From Bemisia tabaci (taxonomy: Eukaryota; Arthropoda; Insecta; Hemiptera; Aleyrodidae): 64,000 nt of DNA. The position numbers and the translations under genes are program-made. The stretch is taken from contig NC_092793.1 of NCBI RefSeq assembly GCF_918797505.1, positions 46,612,243 through 46,676,242 of the forward strand, written 5' to 3'. The notes under the pieces are model-generated. The model saw only the letters and a list, made by a program, of their open reading frames with translations, made no database searches and had not been told where the DNA came from. Shown piece by piece: positions 35,393-45,975 of this stretch (the first letter of the stretch is position 1; every line of letters starts with the position of its first letter).

Positions 35393-35601
35393 CAGTGATG
35401 CCAGGCGTACGGATTTATCCGTGCCGCGCGGACATTCCCTATACCGACACGGACCGCGTACGGACAAAAACCTTATGGGAAAAACGCTTCCCTATCTTAA
35501 AATATCCGTACGCGTGACGTCACAGAATGACGCTCAGCCAATAGCAACACGGAGAGCGGTAGAGCGTACGGATCTCGCACACGGAGCACCCGGGAACACT
35601 G
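35393..35601. mobile_element. hAT-type MITE with perfect 8-bp target duplication
   Basis: The ends are CAGTGATGCCAGGCGTACGG and the reverse complement of CCCGGGAACACTG. GTGTCCAC precedes it (35385-35392) and follows it (35602-35609). The interior has repeated GTACGGA words in both orientations. Confidence 0.9.
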
Positions 35602-36030
35602 GTGTCCACTAAAAACCAACCTATGCGCTTTTATATTCGCTACAGGATTGGTTTTAATTTTACAAAAGTGAATATTAACTTGCAATCCGAAATATAAATT
35701 TAAAATCTTAACGTAATCAGTTAAAATTTCAGTGGATACGTCAACGTTGGTTGTTGAGTGACCATGAGAATAAAATTTTCGTGTATTAATTATTGTTGAC
35801 CATCAATTCATGCGCCGCCAGTGCAGTTTGCAAAGACGAATTATCCTCAAAAATGTATGTGCTGAACGTGCGATCAGGAAATAAAATAACACTGAATATA
35901 ATTTATGATTCATGAATCGAAATAATTAAGACCGAGAAAAAAACTCTTTCCGTGTAAATACTGATAACCGAATGTGTGCCTTGAACTTATGAAAGATATT
36001 TTGAAGTATATGTATACAAGAATGACTCAC

Positions 36031-36158
36031 CTGATGAAAAACTTTCTTCTGGTTGGAATTTGACTTGCATTTGCTCGAGCCTCAGGTGAAGCTCGCGTGT
36101 GTGTAGGAACAAGAAAAGGGTCGAGGAAACAGCCATCAGTGCAACCAACTCACTGGTC
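36031..36158 (-). CDS. Candidate exon encoding a membrane anchor, possibly of the same sulfotransferase gene
   Basis: The exon is 128 bp on the minus strand. The acceptor is very strong (a T-rich tract, then GTCCGTAG) and the donor is TCATCAG followed by GTGAGT. It starts on the last base of a codon and ends one base into the next. The peptide begins TSELVALMAVSSTLFLFLHT, a single hydrophobic segment of about 15-17 residues, and continues RELHLRLEQMQVKFQPEE, charged and heptad-like. That is the layout of a type II Golgi signal anchor plus stem. Same strand as the PAPS-loop exon at 1631-1828 and about 34 kb upstream, so it may be the N-terminal anchor of that gene. The donor phase (1) does not fit the phase 0 acceptor there, so another exon must intervene. 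The link is inference; another membrane protein is possible. Confidence 0.55.
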
Positions 36159-36255
36159 CTACGGACAAAAAAAAACACAATTAATTAGAATTTTACCAAT
36201 TTATTTTCAAAAGAAACCCTTCAGCGAAAATTTAGATGGTAGTAGTAGTAATTTA

Positions 36256-36535
36256 CACTGAAAAAAAAAAATTATGTCGTATGAACAAAAGTTCCATATC
36301 ATCCCAACTAATTAAGTATGTCAAAGTAACTTTCCGGTTTGGCAAACCGAAATTTCGGTTGGTGCGTAACCGAAATTTAACGGTAAAGTGAACTGACGAA
36401 CAAAGGTTGGTGATTTGAACCGATTGTTCGGTTACACGAACCGGAAGTTTAGTTTGAAAAACCGAATAGTTGGGATGATATGGAACACCAAAAATTCGGT
36501 TCATGTGACCGAACTTTTTTCAGTGTACGTTTAAT
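36256..36535. mobile_element. Family D element filled with AACCGAA/TTCGGTT words
   Basis: Ends CACTGAAAAAAAAAA and TTTTTTCAGTG. The outer arms GTTCCATATCATCCCAACTA and its inverted partner GTTGGGATGATATGGAAC flank many AACCGAA words in both orientations. It lies about 100 bp upstream (minus strand) of the membrane-anchor exon, so it would be in the preceding intron. Confidence 0.8.
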
Positions 36536-37405
36536 TTTAAGGAATGCCTTAGCATCTATATCCATTAACACCTCTGTTGTTAGGTTCCAGTGTTAGTTTA
36601 AAAAAAAGGGGGAACAAATTAGGAGAGTAGTATACTAGAAAAACAAGAGCGTAAAATTTAGAGGATTTGAAGAAAAACATAAAAAGAGCAAATAAAAAAT
36701 AGAAAAAGGGCAAGTTGATGAAACACTTATTAGTGCGGGGGGAAAGTTCATTACTGGATCTCCAGTATGTGGCGGAGGGTGAGTGGAAGGTAAGATTTTG
36801 AGGTTAAAGAAGCGCATTCATTCGAAAAGTTTTACAGGATGAATATTCAAGTGACTTCGTTGTCGCGCTTCAGAATTTTGGCAGGAAACTAATTTTTCCG
36901 ATGAGAGCTGCCGGAAATTTTCTTAACTAAACATTGTCTCCGCCTCTCAAGGGGAAAGTTATCGATTTTTGGAGAAAAAACGAGTACGTTTTTATCGTCA
37001 AAATAAGTGTATGGCAAGAAAATTAGCATATCTGCATACGGCTTCGTGGGGACGGAAACACTTTCGCCGAACTTCCTCCGAGCGCTCGGCACGATTTTTA
37101 ACATCCACCATTGACTGAGATGAATGTTGCTGTAACGTTAGATCCCTGAAAGTAATATCTGTCTCACCCGTTGTCATTTCTTGAATATTTTATGCGGAGT
37201 CTTCGGGACATTTCGCCTCTGTTTTGTTCCGTAGACACATATACGAGTCTATTCAATGGGGCTTGGGAAAATATTCCGCAGAGACTCTCTGCACGTATAC
37301 ACTTATACAGGGTGTTCAAAAATTAATGGTCTTCCTTTGAGAATAGAGTATTAGGGTAAAAGTAAGACTTTCTTACTTCGTGAAGATCCCTATGAAAACA
37401 CTTTG

Positions 37406-37637
37406 CACTGGAAAAAAAACACATTGGATCTAGAGTCCAGACTCTTAAAAACATCGACAAGAAAAAATACTATTGATTCAATTAGAATCTAGCTTAAATG
37501 AAGAACCAAGCCTCTTAATGTAAGCGGATTTCGTTTTGATTCAAGCAAAAATCCGATTGAATCAAGAGTATTTTTTCTTGTCAATGTTTTCAAGAGTCTG
37601 GACTCTAGATACAATGTGTTTTTTTTTTTTCCCAGTG
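37406..37637. mobile_element. Family C fold-back element
   Basis: CACTGGAAAAAAAACACATT and its inverted partner ending TTTTTTCCCAGTG, 232 bp. It abuts the H-derived block at 37638, suggesting insertion into or beside it. Confidence 0.88.
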
Positions 37638-37966
37638 CGCTTCCACCAACAGGATCCCACCATATCCTTTTGTCGTCTTTGTCCATAGCTTTGTCTGTCA
37701 ATTTCAACGATCAGCCGGCAGTAGGTTGAAACGAGTAGTTATTGTAGACTGAGGGGCAATAATCCAACTATCATGATCGCAGAAAATGAAGGTTTTTCGC
37801 TTCTGTGCAAACTGCGATCTGATTATTGAAGTTGATAGATATAGCGCCAGTCAAAGAAGACAAAGTGAAAATAAAGCGGTCCTGCAGGATTGTTGAAATT
37901 GCTAGACAAAGCGATAGACAAAGAGGACATGGGGGGCGTGAAGTAATCTTATCGGTTGAAATGGTT
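37638..37966 (-). repeat. H-derived block, inverted copy of 23040-23405
   Basis: On the minus strand it matches the 23040-23405 region block for block: the GCACAGAAGCGAAAAA segment, ATGATCGCAG and CGTTTCAACCTACTGC. It has C elements at both ends. Confidence 0.75.
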
Positions 37967-38019
37967 GTCAATGCTTTCAAGAGTCTGGACTCTAGATCCA
38001 ATGTGTTTTTTTTCCAGTG
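37967..38019. mobile_element. Half of a family C element
   Basis: Only the right arm is present: CAAGAGTCTGGACTCTAGAT, then GTGTTTTTTTTCCAGTG. A run of about 17 Gs follows directly. Confidence 0.8.
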
Positions 38020-38675
38020 GGGGGGGGGGGGGGGAGCACTAAAGCTCGTCAACGTCGTGCAACTTTTCCAAGATCTGATCATCAACATTCATGACGTCAT
38101 TCATGACTGACATTCAAAACGTCAACCGTTAGCGAAAATTTAGTCTGAAGTAATTTTTAGCGGGTTTATTGTTTATCGTTGTTTGAAACTGTGAAAAGGT
38201 TCACCTTTGAAACCACAAAAACTGAACCACTGAAGTGTGAGGCATAACTTCCGCACACACTATATTCACGTTCTCGTCCAGGCTTGCATGACGGTACAGC
38301 ACAGAGCGGTAGCTCAAAGGGGCTCACGTGTTTTGCGTGTAATCTGGGGGAGACATGCGGGGAGGCTGAGGTTCTGGGGAGAGAGGGGGCTCGTGGGACT
38401 GGGGGGGGGGGCTGGCGGGACTGGGGGGGCTGGAAAGACTGAGGTGACGACGGAATGAACGGAGACGACTGACGAATGTGTGTCATCAATGTCTGTGTCT
38501 TCGCCTGAGTGAGCGAGCGACCAAACGGCGGATCTCCAAATTGATTTCATTATGCTCCGCGACGCCCGGCGCGGGGCGCAGCTGAACCCGGTCGTTGGCC
38601 GTCGCGGCGCCCGCGAATCCCACGCATCGTTGTCAGACGTTCATAAAGAATAAAGCTTTTACCATTATCATTTAC

Positions 38676-38797
38676 CGTCGCTTGGCTGACATAAGGGCGT
38701 AACTACACATTGAGATGAGCCCGGAGAAGCATTGAGTTGTATGGAGGGTAGGGCTCATTTCAGAATGTCCTTCCGCCCTTATGTCAGATAGGCGACG
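38676..38797. mobile_element. Family L palindromic MITE
   Basis: CGTCG and GCTGACATAAGGGCG on the left pair with CGCCCTTATGTCAG and GGCGACG on the right. The centre has GATGAGCCC and GGGCTCATTTC. Confidence 0.8.
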
Positions 38798-38927
38798 AAT
38801 TTATATGGTCGAATTTAAGTCCGAAACGTTCCCTAGTCCAGCTTTCAAGCGTGTCTCTTGCAAACTACAGCTGAAGCCGAAATAAGATTGGAAAGTGGCT
38901 CACGAATTACGATAACTGAGCGCATTT

Positions 38928-39413
38928 CTGCCGTAACAAGGGGAAAAAAAAACGCAGTGGGAACATCGGGGTGCTGCCAAATTCCCCCGAATAAGACAAG
39001 TATTTTGGAAGAAGGTTATGAGTTTTTTTTTTTTTTCTTTTCTTTTTTCCCCCGATCTAAGGGCTAATCCTACGCTTTAGTCCCATCCCCCCTTCGTCCT
39101 TACTGAATCAGTCCCGCAGACAACCATTGATACCATTGATTGAGACCACCAAACTTAGGTCGTCTGGCCGGGAATCGAACCCGGGACCTCCCCATCATAC
39201 AGCTAGCGCTACAACCACTACACCATAGGAGGCCTGGAGGCCACTTTAAGGATAAGGGAGATATTTTAAGGATATTTTAGTTTAAATCGTGAACAACACG
39301 GTCTGAAAAATTATAAGAAAAATATCGATGAACTTCCCAACACACTGGTATTTCATCAAAGGAAGTTCATCCCGACCTGAAGGTTCATACGACGTTTTTC
39401 CTCAATATGGCAG
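38928..39413. mobile_element. Family A element split by a SINE
   Basis: Left half: CTGCCGTAACAAGGGG, then GTGCTGCCAAATT and GAAGGTTATGAG. Right half: GTCTGAAAAATTATAAGAAA, then GGTTCATACGACGTTTTTCC and ATGGCAG. The SINE at 39023-39233 separates the halves. Confidence 0.75.
39023..39233 (-). mobile_element. tRNA-derived SINE
   Basis: On the minus strand the head starts GCCTCCTATGGTGTAGTGGT. It contains a pol III A box (TGGTGTAGTGG, 39215-39225) and a B box (GGTTCGATTCC, 39171-39181) inside a T-arm-like CCGGG...CCCGG stem. A roughly 110-bp unrelated body follows, ending in an A-rich tail (T-rich on plus, 39023-39048). The anticodon region is tRNA-like but there is no functional tRNA 3' end, so this is a SINE and not a tRNA gene. 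Target duplications are not clear. Confidence 0.82.
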
Positions 39414-42106
39414 ACTTGCAGTGTTTCTCCACCATAGTGAGTCTGCTCAAGAGAAATTTTGCTGAACTTTTGCTTTTGTTTTTGCTGTTAACGTAGATTT
39501 AATTTCCATCCTTGTTCTCCAGTGTGTCAATGCCTGGATTAATCGGAAAAGTAACGTAGGCAGTTGCTTATAAGCTGCAAATTTTGAGGGAGGGAGAAAG
39601 GAGAGAAAAAAGAGCTTCAGGATTTTTTTTTGATAAAGCGATAGTCACGCGGGATTTGACAAAAAATGAGTATATCTTGCACTTACTGGGACTTCACTTC
39701 TTTAGCAATTTTATGGAGGATGTACCTAGGAACCATCACAAAATATTTGCTACCTCGGGACGGTAAAAGACGAGTCCGGGCATGACTGTGACAAAATTTC
39801 TTGCGAACGTGAATTTTTTAAAAATATCCAGAAGATTTTGTGTGACAGAACTAAATACCTAAAATTATTTCGGCTAAATTAGAGGTCTACAAAACCACAG
39901 ACATGTCATAATTCGATAATTTCAGAGATCGCTAAGATGAAACAAGTAAAGGAATGAAGAAATGAAACGCGCAAATGTATGAGAGACTGCAATTATGCAT
40001 TGTCCTTTCTTCTTCTTGTAGCTATTAAAGAATAATAAGGAAGCAGGTGCGACATATTGTTAGCTCCGGTTTGTAGCTGCGTACCTCGCTGTACCATTGC
40101 ACCTCGCTTATACCCGTAGTTAAACTAGGATAATCTTCATCAACTTTTAAGTACCAATAAGTATAAACCATTAAAAAAGAGTTGTGACGATTTCATATAT
40201 TTACCCTTAATAGGATATCGTTAGTTTGTTGACTGATGAAATACAGCAATCTGTTAGTGTTACAATTGTCTTAGATATATATCTAAAAAGGCAGTCTAGA
40301 GGCAAAAGGAGAAAACACGAATTGCATCGGCTAAATTTAAGAGGTGCGATTCTAACGTCAAGGGATAGTTAACTTTCGATGGTTGAGTTAGTTTTATTTG
40401 TCAGCTGCAGAAGCTGTGGTGATATTCGTCCTGATTCTCAATCTACAACAAAGGCACGTCATATTCATCCTGTCACAGTTTTAATCGCAACGAGGCTCCA
40501 TCTTTGATACTGCTCTGACACACCAATGCCAAATTTACTCACTATGTAGCAGATATACTCAAAAAATGTATCAGATCATCACGGTTTAGCACCGCGAGAA
40601 AAATCTGGCACTTTGAATACTTCAGGTAAACGACAGGAGGACCAAAATTACATTGAAAATTTAACTTTAAAATTCCTTGAATTTTCCACATTCTAAGTAT
40701 CTCATCGAGTTATGAGTTGAAAAAACATTTGCTTCCGTCTCTAGCTATTTGATCGCGTAAACGCAGATTAAACAACAGTCTATCAATCAACATGATGTTT
40801 CGCTCATATTTTTAAGATCGGAATTCTGAGGAAGAATATCTTCTAATTAATTCGATTTAAGTCGACCTAAAAAAACAAAAATTCATCGGATTTCGCCGGA
40901 TCGCTCAAATATAGTCGGTCCTCTGTGTGTGGTCCTTAGACATATCTCTTGGCAACAGTTTCTTGATCCCTCGAACATTTCTGATTTCCACGATGAACTA
41001 GCTCACTGACAAGTGAAGGTGTCTAGAAAATTTCACATGCTAAAATATCTCTTGAACAACGATGCGGACGCTCTCCGTATATGTTCAAAATAACACCGAC
41101 TAAGTTAACATTTTTTATGCGCCTGATCCATTAGGGTCTGACCGTAAAGGAGAGTAAGAATTTTGTTCAAATCTGCGGTTATCAACAGTCGGAGGTCATC
41201 AAAGTTCAGAAACTATTAGTCAAAATCCTCTGACTTAAATTCCTGCGGTTGGTCAGGCTCGTGGCTCGTAATGTGTCGACTGCGTTCTTCGGTACCCAGT
41301 TAATGTCATCCGCTATGACATAATAAATTATAGAGGAACAGCATTTGATGTAACAGAGGAATGAGCGAGTTAAACGGATCTCAAAAACTTCATCATTTCC
41401 TCATGACTGCGGCTTTTTCTAGTTAATAAACTCCTGTCGAGAAGTTCCTCTGAAGTTTGTTTTATCTAAGTATTTCTCATTTAACCTCTGATAACCTCTG
41501 GGAAGACAGGCATATGTGGCGTTTGGGTGTCGTATGCGTTTATAAGCGACTTTATATATATTATTTCTCATTTGCAATACCACATGCCAGATCAAAGGTG
41601 AGAGAAGATCGTTGATTCGAAACATTACGTCGGTGAAACTACAAAAGCGCGTATCTTGTAGGAAAATCTCCACTCCTTTTTTATTTTATTAGTGGAAAAC
41701 AAACCAGCACCGCACTGCTTGAAACTCAGGGGGAAAAGTCAGAGAGGTTTTCGAGGAATGACTATGAATATTTTTCCAGTTAGAAAATAAATGATGACAA
41801 GACCTCTGTAGGGTCAAAACCGAATTACGCGTTTTTGCAATTTCACTGTCGATAATCACACACAAATTAGTGTTGTTAGTACAGGTTCTCGTACAAAACA
41901 AGAGTCAAAGAGACAAAATAAACCTGCAGTAAGCTTGGCCAACTTTTATAAAACATATTTAATTTAAACTTTAGTATTCTTTAAGCAACGATTGCCACAA
42001 ATGCTCTCATATCTGAATGTTTTGGACTCTGTTTAAGCTGCAGAATCAGACTTGACAAAATTCGTTGTCCTAAAGTTATGCCTTTTCGCCCCAAATTTCG
42101 AGCACG
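39414..42106. other. Longest stretch without a recognised repeat
   Basis: AT-rich, with no inverted-repeat element I could identify. An 84-codon minus-strand frame at 41419-41673 looks the least low-complexity but has no family motif and no clear splice sites. Confidence 0.4.
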
Positions 42107-42230
42107 CCACGCCGCGCCGCGAGCGATTTGCAGTGGAAGGAAAAACTAGAGAATCCAGAGCGCCTTCAATTTGAAAATATGCAACACGGATATCCATAGA
42201 GCTCGAATAGTTGCATTCAGCCGTTGAAAC
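42107..42230 (+). repeat. Family M fragment
   Basis: GAGCGCCTTCAATTTGAAAA, ATGCAACACGGATATCCA and GAATAGTTGCAT match in order the M repeats at 12429 and 12713. Confidence 0.55.
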
Positions 42231-42243
42231 GAAGAAAGACGAA

Positions 42244-42488
42244 GCGCCGCACAGTCGTTCAAATCAATGGGAGAGGCCGGACATGATTTACAAACTTTTA
42301 AAAGCGTATATCTTCATTAATGTGAAATTTTGATGTTTTAGAAGTAGTTTCATTGGTTTCCTCGTGCAATTTCCTATGAAGTCACTCCTTAAAATTAAAA
42401 TTTTGAAGAAATGAACGTAAAACTGTATAATTTTTGCCAAAAATTTCATAACCGACTTCTGCCATTGACTCAATCCACTGTGCGCCAC
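42244..42488. mobile_element. Family N inverted-repeat element
   Basis: GCGCCGCACAGTCG, AAATCAATGG and GAGGCCGGACATGA pair, inverted, with TCATAACCGACTTC, GCCATTGACTCAAT and CACTGTGCGCC. A half copy lies at 48965-49042. Confidence 0.65.
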
Positions 42489-42689
42489 CAGGAGGGAATT
42501 TCGTTTTGTCGTGACGGAGCTTGAAAGTACGAAATCCACTCGCAAAAATTCGCATATGGTCCCCTTTATAAAAAAAAAAAAGAGAAAAAGAAACCAAGGG
42601 TTTTTTTCTATTTGACAACGATGCGAGGCAATTTGTTCGAGTTATTCGGAGGTGTAGATTAAAGTAGGAAGAAAAATCGGGCTACTATT

Positions 42690-42942
42690 CTGCCGTGCTA
42701 AGGTAAAACGCCGTACGAACATTCGAGAGTTGCCAAGTTTCCTTCGATAAAGTGCTCATTATTGAGAAAAGTTATGAATATTTTTCCTTTAAATTTTCAG
42801 GACTTTTCGGAGGAATTCCGAGCAAAATTATCAGAAAAATTGGAAGAAAAAAATTAATCACTTTTCTCAAAAATGAACATTTTATCGAAGGAAATTTGAC
42901 AACGCCTGAAGGCTCATACGGCGTTTTTCCTTAGCACGGCAG
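42690..42942. mobile_element. Family A MITE with TATT target duplication
   Basis: CTGCCGTGCTAAGGTAAAAC and its inverted partner at the right end, 253 bp. TATT lies immediately before and after. The interior GAAAAGTTATGAATATTTTTCC and AATTATC-GAAAAATTGG blocks are the family standard. Confidence 0.92.
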
Positions 42943-43719
42943 TATTGCGGTAGAGGCGCTAGGAAAGAGGTGGGCGATTGGGATTGCATAACTGCGCCAA
43001 ATAAAAAGCCTCATCATCGCTTCATCGCGATCTAATCAGATCCGTGGATGATTCCATCGCGGACGAAGCAGCGAACGCGATCACTGTTTTTGGCCTGCTT
43101 TCTTTCTCACTCGGATTGTGTCTGCGCCTCTGAGGGGGTGTTTCCGATTACCTAACAGTCAAGACCCAAGAGGCGTTTCTTTGCATCAAACTATGTTGGA
43201 GGAATGAATTCTGTATAAAGACAGATTGAAAGCCCTCGGAATTGTTCTCATCATTATCTCAAACTCAAAATTGGACCTCGCATAATAGTGTGTTCTATGC
43301 GTGAGCGTGAAACCTACACATGGATCTAGTGCTCTAAATTTGATTTGCAATATTGCAGTGAGCTCAAATTTACACTCGATATACATGTATACATCAGCAT
43401 GAAATTTTCAACTAAAAGCTATCCAAACAATCTGCAGTCTTTGTAGACCTGATGAGTGTCTGCATTACGACGTTATCACTTCTGAGTACAAAAGTATTCT
43501 TTCGAAAATATTTGGGATGGAGCTAGTGACATGCATAGATACCAGAACGACATTTTTCATGACCTCCATTCAAATGCCATGACTTTCTGAAGTTTTTGCT
43601 TAACTAACCTCCATTAAAACTTCTAGTGAAGGAAATCAGTACATGGAATTTTGTGAGGAAAAAACAAAATAGATACTGCGGGTAAACAAAAGACAAAGGT
43701 CGCCTCTTTTATTAAACCT

Positions 43720-43860
43720 TTTTTGAACTTCTTCTTCTTTTTCTCCCTTCCTGTCCTTTTCCATCCCTTTATACCCTCATTATCCAATTCTCTCCTCTCG
43801 CTCCCTAGGTATACCTCTTTCCTCCCTTTTTTCTCTCTTTTTTCCACTTTCTCAACTGTC
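43720..43860. repeat. Pyrimidine-rich low-complexity tract
   Basis: CTT/TCC-rich plus strand, with apparent frames on both strands that reflect composition only. Confidence 0.7.
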
Positions 43861-43984
43861 TCATCTGGAGACTTTAAATTCCAATCATTGACTTTTTTGA
43901 ATACTGAACAATTTGCAATAATCAGTATTGACCAACTTTACGAATATTTTGCAGCAGCGTGGAAGATACACCGGTATCACATAT

Positions 43985-44130
43985 CGTCGCTCCTCTGACC
44001 GGGAGCTGTGGGAGCCATTTGAGCTTCGGGTGTACCTCAATTTCCACGTGAACCTTGTTTCACATAAGATCCCATGCTTTCTGGGGCTCATTCCTAAATT
44101 TCGATACGTTCTTACGTCTGAGCAGCGACA
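43985..44130. mobile_element. Family L MITE
   Basis: CGTCGCTCCTCTGAC pairs with GTCTGAGCAGCGAC. GGAGCTGTGGGAGCC and CTGGGGCTCATTCC form the centre. Confidence 0.6.
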
Positions 44131-44232
44131 ATTTTAATAGTAAAAGTAATTTTGGTTAAAGTTCCTTATGTTCAAAACAGAGTGCTCAATATGACGCGTG
44201 TTGCCGCTTGCTGGATAAATCCCATGATTCTT

Positions 44233-44351
44233 CGTCCTCCTGACATAAGGGCATAACTACACTCTGTATTGAACCCTAGTATCCGTACAATTTAACGTAT
44301 TTCCGGGCTCATCTCGATTTGAAGTTACGCCGTTTTGCCAGCCGGACGACG
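44233..44351. mobile_element. Family L MITE
   Basis: CGTCCTCCTGACATAAGGGC pairs with the segment running from GTTACGCCGTTTTGCCAGC to GGACGACG. GGGCTCATCTCGATTTG is the shared core. Confidence 0.65.
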
Positions 44352-44407
44352 AATTGCACGACACCGATCGACAAGAAGTCGCAAACGCAACGCGCGACGT
44401 ACATACG

Positions 44408-44660
44408 CTGCCATGCTACGGAGAAACGCCGTATGATCATCCGAGATTTGCCAAATGTCCTCCGATAAAATGTTTATTTTTGAGGAAAGTTATGAATATT
44501 TTTCCTTTAAATTTTCAGAATCTTTAGGTGAAATTGCGTACAAAATTATCTGAAAAATTGGAAGAAAAATATTCATAAGTTGACCAGGAAATTTGTGTTT
44601 TATCAGGGGAAATTTTGCAACGCCTGAAGGTTCATACGCCGCTCTTCCTTAGTACGGCAG
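44408..44660. mobile_element. Family A MITE
   Basis: CTGCCATGCTACGGAGAAAC and its inverted partner ending AGTACGGCAG, 253 bp. Flanks TACG and TACT are a 3/4 match for a four-base duplication. Confidence 0.9.
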
Positions 44661-44889
44661 TACTGACCACTGCCGATGTGTTTTAATTGGGGCTTCTCTG
44701 CTCTAGCGCTGCACTAACGGGACCCCATCGCCGAACGTCCAACGTCCAACGTCCGTCAACAACCACGTTCGCATTCCCGGCACAGCCACGGCGCGAGCCA
44801 CTCTCCGCGAGGCCGCGCCCCCTCCCATCATCCAAGTCAAGCTAATTATGAAAATATTTCGGGAGATCGGCATAATCACCGCCGCATTG

Positions 44890-45140
44890 CTGCCGTGCTA
44901 AGGAAAAACACCGTATGAGCCATCAAGCGTTGCCAAATTTCCTCCGACAAGTCTCGAATTTCTGGGAAAATGTGGAATATTTTTCTTCAGATTTTTTGGA
45001 GAATTTCGTTCGTAATTTGATCTAAAGAGTCTGAAAATGTCAATGAAAAATATTCATAACCTTCTTCAAAAATAGATATTACCTGAGAGGAAATTTGGCA
45101 ACATTCGAATGCTCTTGCGGCGTTTTCCTTAGCACGGCAG
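44890..45140. mobile_element. Family A MITE with ATTG target duplication
   Basis: CTGCCGTGCTAAGGAAAAAC and TTTCCTTAGCACGGCAG ends, 251 bp, ATTG on both sides. The interior is in the opposite orientation to the copy at 44408. Confidence 0.92.
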
Positions 45141-45444
45141 ATTGTCTGTCGCGCGAAACCGAAAAACGAATTACGGCCACATGTCCGTACATCGCACATT
45201 GGATCGAGATGGTCGAGAATATTTACGCACAAAGGAAATTTCAAGTGACAGCGGCATTTTTGGCTTGTGCGCTGGGGAAGTTCTTCCTTTCACTGAAAAA
45301 GGGACAAAATCCCATTGTTTACCTATATTTTATTTCTTGAAAATGGTTTCTTTTGGTACTTCGCCATGATGCATGAGGCTTCCGTCGAAAAATCATTTTA
45401 AGAATTCGAAAGCTTTACTATAGGCGACTGGTCCAGGTTTGACA

Positions 45445-45697
45445 TCAATGGCTACAGTACGAAACCAAGTATCTTTGTTTACGACGTTGCAGACTTCCTT
45501 TCATCCTTACTATTTCTTTGAAAAACTAGACAACGTAATACCTTGAAAACTGACTTGATTTTACTTCTGTGTTCTCAGAATATTCTGCCTTACTGTCAAG
45601 CTAAAAAGTTGGCTTGTTTCTTTTCGGAAAAATCAAATAGAAGCGGAAATTCTGAAACACTGCAATGGAGATACGTGGTTTTGCACTTTAGCCATCG
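45445..45697. mobile_element. Family K inverted-repeat element
   Basis: Left CAATGGCTACAGTACGAAAC mirrors right TGGTTTTGCACTTTAGCCAT. ACGACGTTGCAG and GCGGAAATTCTGAAACAC are the internal blocks shared with 9381-9528. Confidence 0.65.
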
Positions 45698-45787
45698 ATA
45701 TTATAATTAACCGCACATTAAGGTTACTTTGTGTTCTACTTCCCACATTAACACAAAATGTCGGCTCAGGGTTCCCATTCCATGGTC

Positions 45788-45975
45788 GTCAAAAGTTCCG
45801 AGATTCGGAACTTCCAATTTCTCCCTCTTCATGACCGTCAAAAGTTCCGGGGATTCTGTTTATATTTTTTCAAAAGTTCCGGAAAATGCAAAAGATCCGG
45901 AAAATTTTGGGAATTTTAAAAGTTCCGGGAAAAATTTAGGAAAACCTCAAAAGTTCCGGAATTCGGCATTAGCTC
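45788..45975 (+). repeat. Irregular repeat of the word AAAAGTTCCGG
   Basis: Six or more copies of (A)AAAGTTCCG(G) at irregular spacing of about 25-50 bp, interleaved with related AGATCCGG and GGAACTT words. It creates an apparent 122-codon frame that I do not regard as coding. Confidence 0.75.

Noticed and set aside
39160..39233. tRNA gene on the minus strand
   Set aside because: The pol III boxes are present but the molecule runs into a SINE body and A-rich tail without a proper acceptor 3' half.
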